The translations under genes and the position numbers were made by a program. From positions 1 to 64,000 of the forward strand of contig NZ_JAGGLB010000034.1 in the NCBI RefSeq assembly GCF_017874215.1: a stretch of DNA of 64,000 nucleotides, given 5' to 3'. The notes beneath the pieces are model-generated. The model was not told the DNA's origin. It searched no databases and saw only the letters and a program-made list of their open reading frames with translations. This stretch comes from Paenibacillus eucommiae. GTDB lineage: Bacteria > Bacillota > Bacilli > Paenibacillales > NBRC-103111. Positions 42,754 to 50,862 of the stretch are shown one piece after another. How positions within the stretch are numbered: the first letter of the stretch is position 1; each line of letters starts with the position of its first letter.

Positions 42754-44325
42754 ATGCTTCAATATGTGGAAGACGCGAAACAAGGGGATCGGCAAGCTTT
42801 TGAGCATATTGTTCGGTATTATTCAGCGATGGCGAATGCGGTGGCATATGAGAAGCTGTATGATTTTCAATTAGCGGAAGATGCGGTTCAGGAGGCATTT
42901 ACAGAAGCATTTCTGCATTTGAGTAAGCTGCGAACGGCAGAAGCGTTCCCGGGTTGGTTCAAAGCTATTGTTGCACGGCAATGTTACCGCATCATCCGCA
43001 AAAAGAAGCACCACGCGGTTCTCTATACAGAAATCGAGCCATCGATAGAGGCTTCTACAAGTCCAGCGGACATTTCGGACATTATCGCGAAAAAAGAAAT
43101 GCAGCAGATGGTTCATGACTCTATTGCGGGATTAACGTCTAATATGCGAATTGCTGTGCAATTATTTTATTTTCAAGGGTACTCTCTCCAGGAAATCTCC
43201 AATCTTCTCGGCTCTTCAGTTCCGGTGTTGAAAAAGCGCCTCTTTGATGCTCGCCGAAAGCTGAAGGGATCGCTGCCCGTAGCGGATTTGATTTCGGTTT
43301 TCAACCATTTGTACGAAGGAGGAAAAGGTATGCTGCACATTGTAAATGGAGATTCAGTCGCGGAGAAACTGCGGCAAGGAATCGTGCACGGAGATATTCT
43401 AGTGTGGAGGGAGTTATACCCTCATGGTCCAGTAAGTTTGAATCCTGCTGAATGGAACAATCGCGCGGCTCGGGCACAATACCTGGAGCAAACGCTTGGA
43501 GTTCCTCAAGCGGAATTTATCCAGGGCAGCGAAGCGCAAGAGAAGTCCTTGGCTAATTTTCATAAGTATGAGGAAATTGTGTTATGGTTTGAGCATGATT
43601 TATTCGATCAGACGATGTTATGTTATTTGTTGCATTGGTTCTCGGGGCAGTCTTTGTTAACAACGAAGCTGAGCTTACTGTGCATAGGCGAGTATCCAGG
43701 AATTGAACTATTTCGAGGGCTGGGGCAGCTATCCTTGGATCAAATGGAAACTTTGTCAGGAACATGGAAGACTATCGGGGCAAAAGAATTGGAGTTAGGC
43801 AAAGTATTTTGGCAGACCTACACATCTCCTGACCCAAGCTTGCTGCAGCAATTGCTAAGTAGAGATACCTCCGCGCTGCCATTTGCGCATGATGCATTTC
43901 AGATGCATTTATCGCGGTTTCCTTCTACATTCAATGGACTTGGCATCGTAGAGCAGACAACGCTGGAGATGATTCATGCTGGAGTCAGCAGCCCATTTGA
44001 ATTGTTTCAGGATGTGGGAAATAAGCTGAACGCTTTAGGTATGGGGGATCTGGAATACTGGCATATTCTAATGCAAATGTCACAAGATCCTTACCCCTTG
44101 CTGCAAATTCGCGGATTAAAGGCTTTTCCTGCCTATAACGAATCCTCGATAGCACTTCGTGACTGTCAAGCTGTTTTGACAGAGCTGGGCAAGAACGTTT
44201 TGAGTGGAGAAGAGGACTGGATGGCGAAGAAAGGGATAGACCAGTGGTATGGTGGTGTGCATCTGCAGGGAAATTTCCCGAGATGGCGTTGGGATATGTC
44301 TGGACGAGCGATTTATGAAGTATAA
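42754..44325 (+). CDS. ECF-type sigma factor fused to DUF1835/DUF3658 protein
   Basis: 523 residues. Residues 1-192 are a sigma-70 family factor of ECF type: region 2 (DAVQEAFTEAFLHLSKLRT, AFPGWFKAIVARQCYRIIRK) and region 4 (GLTSNMRIAVQLFYFQGYSL, QEISNLLGSSVPVLKKRLFD). From residue 193 (MLHIVNGDSVAEKLRQG) the rest resembles a stand-alone DUF1835 protein with a C-terminal DUF3658-like region; its Asp and His residues (HGDILVWRELYPHG, WFEHDLFDQ) suggest a nucleic-acid or nucleotide hydrolase-like fold, but function is unknown. AAGGAG precedes ATG 42754. The junction contains a second AAGGAGG before an in-frame ATG at 43330, so a separate C-terminal protein is probably also made. Confidence 0.82.
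   Translation: MLQYVEDAKQGDRQAFEHIVRYYSAMANAVAYEKLYDFQLAEDAVQEAFTEAFLHLSKLRTAEAFPGWFKAIVARQCYRIIRKKKHHAVLYTEIEPSIEASTSPADISDIIAKKEMQQMVHDSIAGLTSNMRIAVQLFYFQGYSLQEISNLLGSSVPVLKKRLFDARRKLKGSLPVADLISVFNHLYEGGKGMLHIVNGDSVAEKLRQGIVHGDILVWRELYPHGPVSLNPAEWNNRAARAQYLEQTLGVPQAEFIQGSEAQEKSLANFHKYEEIVLWFEHDLFDQTMLCYLLHWFSGQSLLTTKLSLLCIGEYPGIELFRGLGQLSLDQMETLSGTWKTIGAKELELGKVFWQTYTSPDPSLLQQLLSRDTSALPFAHDAFQMHLSRFPSTFNGLGIVEQTTLEMIHAGVSSPFELFQDVGNKLNALGMGDLEYWHILMQMSQDPYPLLQIRGLKAFPAYNESSIALRDCQAVLTELGKNVLSGEEDWMAKKGIDQWYGGVHLQGNFPRWRWDMSGRAIYEV
43316..43332 (+). promoter_or_regulatory. Internal ribosome-binding site and start in the sigma/DUF1835 gene
   Basis: AAGGAGG at 43316-43322, a 7-base gap, then ATG at 43330, in frame exactly at the domain boundary (codon 193). 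It is a better site than that of many genes here, and would yield a free DUF1835 protein of about 331 residues. Confidence 0.7.
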
Positions 44326-44363
44326 AACTTTGATTTAAAAAAGGGAAGCCAGGCGGTGATATT

Positions 44364-45129
44364 GTGGAAGTATGGGAAACGCAATTAGTATCGACTAAGC
44401 GAGGCACTTTCGAGGTATTTATTTCAGGAGTAGGAAAACCAATTTGCGTAACGCACCATTATTCCGCATTTACCAAACGGGGAAATTATTTTGCTGATAT
44501 GTTTTTAGAATTTGGGCAGGTCGTTTTAGTTAACTTAAAGGAATGTGGAAATTCTGGCTGTATAACAGATGAAAGTGAGCTTAGCATGGAAGCATCCGTT
44601 GAAGATCTGGAGGCAATCCCGAATATCACTTGGTTTTGAAAAGTGGTCGTTTGCGGGACATTCAACGGGAGGAATGCTCGGCCTTGTGTATGCTGCTGCT
44701 CATGCAAGTTCTCTTGATAAATTGATTGTTGTAGGGGCCGCAGCTTCAAACAGGTATATGGACGCGAAAGATAGCATCTATTGCAGAGAGAACCCCAAAA
44801 ATCATCGACTTCTTGAAATTTTCACAATATTAAATGCTCCCGAGGCCAGCAATGAACTAAAATCCCAAGCAGCTCGTGAATGGACGGAGATGTCCCTGAA
44901 CCATCCAGATAGGTGGGACGATTACTTTAGTAAGCCCAGCAGCGGAAGAGTTGTTCAGAAAAGATTGGATTACTATAGCAGGCATTTATCTTCGTTCGAT
45001 ATTTCAAGTCGCTTAAATTTAATTAGAACCCCAACTTTGGTGATGTGCGGCAAATACGATACGCAGTGTCCTGATGCTCTCGATATGTTGAGAGGATGCT
45101 CCATAAATAAAGTCTCCTCTAAATATTAA
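44364..45129 (+). pseudogene. Alpha/beta hydrolase, frameshifted and C-terminally truncated
   Basis: The first frame (GTG 44364 to 44639) gives the hydrolase N-terminus (FEVFISGVGKPICVTHHYS, then VVLVNLKECGNSG). A second frame from about 44620 continues it (LGFEKWSFAGHSTGGMLGLV, with nucleophile elbow GHSTGG; acid-region TPTLVMCGKYDTQCP). Removing one C from the CCC at about 44618-44620 joins both into one frame (EAIRISLGFEKW). The protein ends soon after TQCP with an unrelated tail (LRGCSINKVSSKY), so the part with the catalytic His is missing. Two independent defects suggest a dead gene rather than a sequencing error, though the frameshift alone could be one. Confidence 0.75.
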
Positions 45130-45300
45130 ATTTAAAGGCGTTTCGTAAAGCTCATCATAAAAACATGGTATTTCTATTTCTTTACCATTTTGAGGGTTTT
45201 TCAAACGCACTATCTTCGTAAGATTCTGCTGAGGCAATTGGCAGAGTTTCTTTAGGGATTCAGTCTTTGTACATTTCCAGGTAATTTGGAATCGTATCAT
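45019..45300 (-). pseudogene. Truncated unknown gene opposite the hydrolase end
   Basis: Starting at ATG 45300 with AAGGGG upstream, about 65 residues look protein-like (IVRLKNPQNGKEIEIPCFYD, ELYETPLNLIFRGDFIYGA). The frame then runs antisense into the hydrolase fragment and loses protein character. I read it as the 5' part of an unknown gene cut at the same junction (about 45075-45095) that truncated the hydrolase. No family recognised. Confidence 0.35.
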
Positions 45301-45498
45301 AAAACCCCTTCGAAGCCTTAAGTGCAAGGAAACAATTTATGATTCTTTCGTTATTGCTTGTTCTTATTTTATTTGGTTCCGGGTTCCCGCCAGTGTGATT
45401 GTTGAGAAAGTGCATTCATGTTATCTGCCTCCTGTGTTGCAAACAGCAGCTCCACCTGTGGGCTACACTTGGTAGTTCGAATGATATTGAGTTGCTTA
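45130..45498. other. Intergenic/decayed stretch
   Basis: Contains the fragment above and, on the minus strand at 45369-45419, a 16-codon frame (MNALSQQSHWREPGTK) with a perfect CAGGAGG 8 bases before its ATG. The frame is probably the start of a gene whose remainder was lost. Nothing else is supported. Confidence 0.4.
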
Positions 45499-46119
45499 TT
45501 AATAAGGACGAGTGGGATCTATTATTGAATGCTCATGCTTATCTATGAAAGCATCAAAAGCATCGATGCCCTCTTGTAAAATCATATGCGCTTCTTTATG
45601 AGTAATTGGTATGACCCAGGAGACACTGATTATTTCTTCTCCTATTTTTATTTCTTCAAAATCCTCACTTTCTCCTCTTAGTTCATCAATCAAGAGGGCT
45701 TTTGTAGTCCAGTTCTCTGGTGCGAGTGCGCTCTCAGTCATTACTCGTGGTACTTCCGAAGATTTAATATTTTCAATATTATGGGCAATTAGATCGCAGA
45801 AATATGAGAATATGCGATCAATGCTTTCTTGCCCCAAATCGGGTTTTAAAGCTAGCATCCATTCAGTCTCAATAGGTTTTCCAGTTTTTCGAATGGAATT
45901 AGATAGGCCGACTGTTGCGAATCTTGCAGGAATTTTATCATTAATTGATGGGAAGTAATAAATCTCAATATATACGCCAATCTCCGGCTTTGTCATTATG
46001 ACTCTGTATTCTGGCATAGACCATTCTTTAATATATAAATTAAGAATAATTGTTCTTCTAATGTCGAAGTCCAGAATTTTTTCTTGGCTTGACTCTTTAC
46101 TGATTTGCACATCCATCAC
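45499..46119 (-). CDS. Suppressor-of-fused (SUFU) domain protein
   Basis: 206 residues. The fold signature is in EIGVYIEIYYFPS, TEWMLALKPDL, EIKIGEEIISVSWVIPITHK and EAHMILQEGIDAFDAF. Bacterial SUFU-domain proteins occur widely as immunity proteins in polymorphic-toxin loci, where they neutralise a partner toxin, and as general stress-linked proteins. Here a second small acidic gene of unknown type precedes it on the same strand and no toxin gene is visible, so an orphan immunity role is plausible but unproven. The start used gives MMDVQISKE; the gap to the upstream gene is 164 bases. Confidence 0.72.
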   Translation of the reverse strand: MMDVQISKESSQEKILDFDIRRTIILNLYIKEWSMPEYRVIMTKPEIGVYIEIYYFPSINDKIPARFATVGLSNSIRKTGKPIETEWMLALKPDLGQESIDRIFSYFCDLIAHNIENIKSSEVPRVMTESALAPENWTTKALLIDELRGESEDFEEIKIGEEIISVSWVIPITHKEAHMILQEGIDAFDAFIDKHEHSIIDPTRPY

Positions 46120-46283
46120 CTTTTTTCTTTGTTGGTTTTCTCTGTTTAAAGTTATGGCCCGAACCCAACCGATCTAACGAGTATGCATGTCCTATATGTC
46201 TCTCCGGTGCTGTACTACGTTCTTGCTGAAGGTATGACCATTTCTAGAGTGCTTATATACGAAGTTACTTAGTTTCCTTTCGA

Positions 46284-46850
46284 TTATTGGTGCTTAATGA
46301 CAGCTTCTTTTGCTCTATGGACAATATCATCCACATCGGAAAACTGACGCTCAATAGATGCTAGCGCCTTCAATAAAAAAAGGCCAAGATTTTTATCTCC
46401 TAGGTATAGTTCCGTTGCGGCGAAAAATTCGATGTCTTCGAGTTTTTCTATATTTTTTTTATGATTGATGTTTTTAGGGAATTCAATATATTTATGGAGG
46501 GTTAAGACTGCATCTTCGCCCTTGGTTTTAAAATCGTGAACAATTCCATTGAATATGGTGTCTTTGAATCCTTCCTTGAGCCTGCCTTTTTCATTCAATG
46601 CATCCGGATGAAATGTCGCCAAATATTTTTCGTTTCTTATGGCCTGATCATTAATGATGTAGGATATTTTTTCTTCGTCAAGAATCTTTATTATTTCATC
46701 AATTGACTTGAACTTTAGTCTTGCAAATCTTGCCGGAGAAAATTGCTTGCGCAAAGAATCTTCATTATTTGAAAGATATGCCCTAAAAGAAATTTCAGAA
46801 TTTCCTTCCAAGAGTTCTTTGAAATAAACAAGATGCCTTTCATCTACCAT
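46284..46850 (-). CDS. Uncharacterised protein, possible immunity-type gene
   Basis: About 188 residues, mostly helical and strongly charged, no signal peptide or membrane segment. Parts: HLVYFKELLEGNSEISFRAY, FKSIDEIIKILDEEKISYII, GIVHDFKTKGEDAVLTLHKY and FFAATELYLGDKNLGLFLLK. I do not recognise a family. ATG 46850 is chosen because CAGGAGGCAGAT lies 5 bases upstream; an upstream in-frame start has no site. It lies directly upstream of the SUFU gene on the same strand; small solitary genes of this kind beside SUFU proteins are often immunity proteins, but that is inference. Confidence 0.6.
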   Translation of the reverse strand: MVDERHLVYFKELLEGNSEISFRAYLSNNEDSLRKQFSPARFARLKFKSIDEIIKILDEEKISYIINDQAIRNEKYLATFHPDALNEKGRLKEGFKDTIFNGIVHDFKTKGEDAVLTLHKYIEFPKNINHKKNIEKLEDIEFFAATELYLGDKNLGLFLLKALASIERQFSDVDDIVHRAKEAVIKHQ

Positions 46851-47389
46851 ATCTGCCTCCTGTACTTCTTGATCTTTTAGGTATATTATGGTCACACATT
46901 TTAGTAAATTTTTCTGCAAATTGGCTAATTGGCATAAACTGAAATACGTTACTCATACCTCACCCCTCTTTCGATTTTCATTATCTTCTCATGCATCAAA
47001 ATAACTGTCAAATTCAACATTAATAGATTTTAACTCTAAATGAACATATCTACAAACAAGGTTTTTCCTTTAAAATCCAGAGACCAGTATCCATCGTCAA
47101 AAATCGGTTCACTTGCAGAAATTGAGGCAAGAGATTTTAAAGACTACCTTCACTTTTATGGTTATCAGGTTGGGTTGTTTAAACTGGAACTTTACTGCAA
47201 AAACAATACAATTAATAGAGAGCAATGAGGATTCGCTTCTAAAAGATCATTTAATCAAGTATTTCAGGCGTGAAGAAAGGATGCTCTCCCTTGTCTGATT
47301 TGTCATTGAAGAGTACAAGTATACAAAATTCACCAACTTACGTTAAAATGATAATATATCTACCCAAGAAGAGGTGAACTAGTTGCTCT
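46851..47389. other. Mostly non-coding stretch with a decayed frame
   Basis: AT-rich flank of the unknown gene, a possible broken gene at 47040-47298 (listed separately), and the promoter region of the TerD gene, where a TAATAT-type -10 element is visible near 47352 without a convincing -35. Confidence 0.5.
47040..47298 (+). pseudogene. Possible frameshifted remnant of unknown gene
   Basis: Two overlapping frames one base apart look like parts of a single protein: an N-part (SLAEIEARDFKDYLHFYGYQ) ending at 47228 and a C-part (IQLIESNEDSLLKDHLIKYF, then RREERMLSLV) ending at 47298. The change of frame would be near 47180-47205. There is no good ribosome-binding site and no family is recognised, so the call is weak. 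Confidence 0.3.
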
Positions 47390-48598
47390 ATGAATATACT
47401 AAAGGGTCAAAAAGTTGATATTACAAAGGATCGAAATATAAGTAAGCTGCTTATTGAGCTGGAATGGAGCCAGGCGGATGCGACTATCGAAATAGATGGT
47501 GCTGCGTTCCTGTTATCTGCCTCCGGACAATGTGAACAGGATGAAAATCTTATTTTTTATGGCAATCCAGTGAGTCAGGAAGATGCGGTGCTTCACTCCA
47601 AACCGAATGGGTCGAGTAAAGAACAATTCACAATGTCTATGCAGAAGCTGCCTGCCGAAGTTCAGAAGATTGCTCTTGCCCTGACTGTTCAAGAAGGGGG
47701 GAGTGCGGATCACCATTTCGGATCGGTCTCGCAGCTTAAGCTCCGAATCATTAATCCTGTTAATAGTGAAACCATTATCGCATTTGAATTTGGAACGGAC
47801 CTGAATCAAGAAACGGCTATTGTTGCGGGCGAGTTATATCTCCATAAGGGGGAATGGAAGTTCAATGCAATTGGAAGCGGCTTTAATGGGGGATTGGCTG
47901 CCTTATGCAGCAATTACGGGATTGAAGTTCTAGAGGAAGAAGCAGCAGATGAGGAAGCGGGCGAGGAACAAGAGTCGGCACAGATGGCACGGGCTGAGTC
48001 TTCCCATTCTCCATTGCAAGGTGGGACGCAGCAGCCAGTTTCCGTTGCAACGCCGCCGCGGATGATTAGCCAAAGGTTGGTTGTGCTGCACAAACAGGAA
48101 GCTGTCTCGATTCAACCTTCTGCGACTCTCACTGCGACACTGCAATGGGAAAATCCGCGGCATGATTTGGATCTATATGTATTCTATGTAAACAAGCAAG
48201 GAATAGCAGATAAGATTCATTATAAAAATAGGGAGAAAGCCACTTCATCCTCTTATTTCGAATTTAAAGGTGATTCGGCCCAAGCAGCCGTAGAAACGGT
48301 AACTATTCGTTCCGCAGATGAATTGCTTTACGTTCTGTTTGCTGTATACAGTCCACTGACCAATGGAGTTAGCAGCTTCAAGTCTATGCGAGCTCGAGTT
48401 ACAGTGAAGACAGATTCGGGACAAACCCTGATCGCTCCGCTTACCCAAAACAATCAGTCCGCTTCTTGGGTGGCCATAAGCAAGCTGGATCTATCCAAAG
48501 GGAATCAACTGATTGTCAGTCACGTTGAAGCCTATTCCAAGCCTGGATCGAATCAAGAACCCCGATTACAGCCAGATGGAATTTTTCATATGAACTAA
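47390..48598 (+). CDS. TerD-domain stress protein with second C-terminal domain
   Basis: 402 residues. The N-terminal TerD domain (1-180) has LKGQKVDIT, EIDGAAFLLSASGQ, DENLIFYGNP, ALALTVQEGG and LYLHKGEWKFNAIGSGFNGG. An acidic linker (about 183-200, EEEAADEEAGEEQE) leads to a second TerD-like/beta-sandwich domain (about 228-400; LTATLQWENPRHDLDLYVFY). TerD proteins bind calcium and belong to tellurium and general stress gene sets; the TelA operon at 30.3-33.9 kb belongs to the same broad network. The ribosome-binding site GAGGTG is rather far (about 13 bases) from ATG 47390. A strong terminator follows. Confidence 0.83.
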   Translation: MNILKGQKVDITKDRNISKLLIELEWSQADATIEIDGAAFLLSASGQCEQDENLIFYGNPVSQEDAVLHSKPNGSSKEQFTMSMQKLPAEVQKIALALTVQEGGSADHHFGSVSQLKLRIINPVNSETIIAFEFGTDLNQETAIVAGELYLHKGEWKFNAIGSGFNGGLAALCSNYGIEVLEEEAADEEAGEEQESAQMARAESSHSPLQGGTQQPVSVATPPRMISQRLVVLHKQEAVSIQPSATLTATLQWENPRHDLDLYVFYVNKQGIADKIHYKNREKATSSSYFEFKGDSAQAAVETVTIRSADELLYVLFAVYSPLTNGVSSFKSMRARVTVKTDSGQTLIAPLTQNNQSASWVAISKLDLSKGNQLIVSHVEAYSKPGSNQEPRLQPDGIFHMN

Positions 48599-48605
48599 AT
48601 TACAT

Positions 48606-48645
48606 AAAAAACCTGCTGAAGCACATGGGCTCTAGCAGGTTTTTT
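48606..48645. terminator. Intrinsic terminator after TerD gene
   Basis: AAAAAACCTGCT (48606-48617) pairs perfectly with AGCAGGTTTTTT (48634-48645). The T run on both strands makes it potentially bidirectional. Confidence 0.93.
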
Positions 48646-48725
48646 CACATATAGAATGCCAGGTAAGCCCGTATTTGTCCGCTTTCATAGCAGCCGTCTA
48701 TCCCAAATTGAGCGGGTGCTTTCAC

Positions 48726-48799
48726 TTAATGATGTTTTTCATTGTTAAAATAAGGAAGTGAAGACGACTAGTGTTTTTAGCAATGAAAAACATCGGTAA
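48726..48799. repeat. Pair of short palindromes
   Basis: TTAATGATG-N5-CATTGTTAA at 48726-48748 and TTAGCAATG-N5-CATCGGTAA at 48777-48799. The pair is separated by 28 bases and leads into a GC-rich conserved stretch and then the foldback repeat at 48863. Confidence 0.7.
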
Positions 48800-48862
48800 A
48801 GTATCAGCTCTTCATCCACGGCGCCGCTCCCGCTGGGAATCTCATCCAGCCAAGAGACAAAT

Positions 48863-49085
48863 CCTTGCTGGCTGTCCGTTTGAGGTAGCTGTGTTCCCTG
48901 CTCAGTAGGCTGAAAGAGGAAATGGACGATGGGGTGGAGAGCGTTAGCGTCCGCATTTAAAGATGGGTTCCTTCCGCTGCTTGGCTACATTCAGGGAACC
49001 CATCTTTAACAGCGGTGGAACCCATCGTTTATTTCCTCTCCCCGCACTGGGGCTAGAGTTACGCACTTCAATGGACGGCACAAGG
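48863..49085. repeat. 230-bp foldback repeat with changed stems
   Basis: The left end CCTTGCTGGCTGTCCGTTTG and right end GGACGGCACAAGG are the family termini. Inner stem TTAAAGATGGGTTCC pairs with GGAACCCATCTTTAA; compared with the other copies (TTAAAGATTTGTTCC / GGAACAAATCTTTAA) both arms changed together. Outer arms GGAAATGGACGATGGG and CCCATCGTTTATTTCC have also changed together. The element ends 9 bases from the stop codon of the PH-domain gene. Confidence 0.8.
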
Positions 49086-49093
49086 CACTGTCC

Positions 49094-49708
49094 TTATAAA
49101 TTAATATAACGCTCAAAAACATGACCATAATCTTTGATCCTGTACTGCTTGCGTGTATCCACTAGCCATGAGAAAGCGGCCTGGTTCAATTCCTTGAATT
49201 GCTGGGCTGTATTAATTTCATGTTGGCGGACATGCATAAGAGTGCTGGATGCCAAAGCCAGACTCTCCTTAGCTTGCTCTAAGGTAATATCATTTTCATG
49301 AATAATTTCTGCGATTTTCAGCAGGGCTTTGTATAGATCCTTGACTTCGGTTATAAATTTTTTATTAACATCAATGGAGTACTGCACAGATCCCATCATA
49401 AATTTAATTTCGATATCCAAATCTACCGTACCCGCTGTTTCGAGCATTACATTAGAAATTTTATGATTGCTGTAGGTCAATCTGCGAAGCGTGCGTTTTT
49501 TGCTTAATGCACTGTTGCCATCCAGATGTATAAGAGCTAGATTGGTAAAGCAATACTCATCGGACTTGGATTTAATCAAGAAAAATATCTTCTCATCATC
49601 CTCATGCATGATGTAATCATCTGAATCTACCTTATCATAGTTTTCAGGCTTTATTACGGAACCAATGTCGCTTAAACCTAAAACATCGGCTGCTATTCTA
49701 CCGAACAT
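49094..49708 (-). CDS. PH-domain protein, YvbH-like
   Basis: About 204 residues. N-terminal bacterial PH-like domain (about 1-120; MFGRIAADVLGLSDIGSVI, IMHEDDEKIFFLIKSKSDEY, CFTNLALIHLDGNSALSKKR) and a helical C-terminal part (about 125-204) like the oligomerisation region of Bacillus YvbH. The molecular role of this family is not known; a cytoplasmic stress-linked function is usually assumed. ATG 49708 is chosen because AAGGGATTG lies upstream and the family begins MFxxIAAD; an upstream in-frame start has no ribosome-binding site. It is divergent from the M24 fragment. Confidence 0.83.
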   Translation of the reverse strand: MFGRIAADVLGLSDIGSVIKPENYDKVDSDDYIMHEDDEKIFFLIKSKSDEYCFTNLALIHLDGNSALSKKRTLRRLTYSNHKISNVMLETAGTVDLDIEIKFMMGSVQYSIDVNKKFITEVKDLYKALLKIAEIIHENDITLEQAKESLALASSTLMHVRQHEINTAQQFKELNQAAFSWLVDTRKQYRIKDYGHVFERYINL

Positions 49709-49815
49709 ACGATCAATCCCTTCATTTTGGGTTTCGACTAGATTATACCATTTGGCATATAATATAATCAAAGATAGGAAATCAGAAGATTGTAAATGAA
49801 GGAAGTTGGTTGCCG

Positions 49816-50115
49816 ATGGAGCCTATTTCGCAATATCGTTACGTTCAGTCCATCGCAAAAGCCACAATGAGTGAGTTGAAGGACTTTATTACAGAAGGTG
49901 TTTCTGAAAAAGAAATAGCTGTTAAAGCCGAGAACATCATGTGGGAAAAGGGGATTCTTAGCTTTTGGTACTATGAGGTGGGAGCTTTTGTTCATGTTGG
50001 TAAGAGAACGACAATTTCTGAATCAGGCCGCATAGGCATGGAGAATATGGCTTCAAAAGAGAAGATATTTATTTTTTCCAAAATGGGGAATTGTTTGTTT
50101 TATAGGAGGGGTTAG
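49816..50115 (+). pseudogene. M24 metallopeptidase N-terminal fragment
   Basis: About 99 residues resembling the start of an M24 (aminopeptidase P/creatinase-like) protein: FITEGVSEKEIAVKAENIMW, FWYYEVGAFVHVGKRTTISE. A working enzyme needs the downstream metal-ligand Asp, His and Glu residues, all of which are missing. The frame ends in a tail (FIFSKMGNCLFYRRG) unlike the family. The break around 50075-50100 lies against the start of the acetyltransferase, so a deletion probably fused the two regions. TTG 49810 could be the original start (AAGGAAG upstream). Confidence 0.7.
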
Positions 50116-50116
50116 T

Positions 50117-50797
50117 TTGTATGACGAATTGGAACTGATGAATATGCAGGCAGAGGTTCTATATACTCACGATGCTTTGGGGAAAATCACAAAAATTAAT
50201 GATTCGGAAGAGCAGCCAGCACCTCGGCTTTTCTGGGGGAAAACAAACAAAGGCAATGTGATCAGATTTCGTCCTGATGTGCCCAAAGCCATGATGAATC
50301 AACTTGCAGAAATAATAAATAACAGTGACGTTACCAACCTTGCAGTGGCAAAAATAATTAACAAATTAGAGCAACATGCAAAAATAAGTAGTTTGTGGAT
50401 AGGTCCAGCTTATGTTTTTGTAGATCACAGTTTTGCTGGCAGCAAAGCTGTTAAAGTAACAGATGACAATAGACAATTTTTAGAGGCCGGGTTCGAAAAT
50501 GTATGGAGCACAATCGAACATCGGGAACCATGTTATATGGTAATTGAGGATAATAAAGCAGTCTCCGTGTGCTATTGTGCAAGAAATACAGATAGAGCGG
50601 CAGAAGCAGGCGTCGAAACCTTGGAAGAATATCGGGGAAAAGGTTATGCTTTAGCTGTGGCCTCAGCTTGGTCAGCGGCGATACATGAATCCAAAAGAAT
50701 TGCGCTATACAGCACCTCCTGGGATAATTATGCTTCGCAAGCCGTAGCAAAGCGTCTCCAGCTTAACCTTTATGGTAGTGATCTATCGATATACTGA
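50117..50797 (+). CDS. GNAT-family acetyltransferase
   Basis: 226 residues. The acetyl-CoA binding loop is in VETLEEYRGKGYALAVASAW (about 178-197), followed by the SWDNYASQAVAKRLQL segment typical of GNAT proteins. An N-terminal helical half (1-110) precedes it. It moves an acetyl group from acetyl-CoA to an unknown amine. The TTG start at 50117 has GGAGGGG 6 bases upstream. One base separates it from the stop of the M24 fragment, so that fragment may now serve only as its leader. Confidence 0.83.
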   Translation: MYDELELMNMQAEVLYTHDALGKITKINDSEEQPAPRLFWGKTNKGNVIRFRPDVPKAMMNQLAEIINNSDVTNLAVAKIINKLEQHAKISSLWIGPAYVFVDHSFAGSKAVKVTDDNRQFLEAGFENVWSTIEHREPCYMVIEDNKAVSVCYCARNTDRAAEAGVETLEEYRGKGYALAVASAWSAAIHESKRIALYSTSWDNYASQAVAKRLQLNLYGSDLSIY

Positions 50798-50862
50798 ATA
50801 AAAGAAGATAAATCAAGCAGTTATGATAATTCGTTCGACGAAACTGATCAAGAAGGGGTGCT

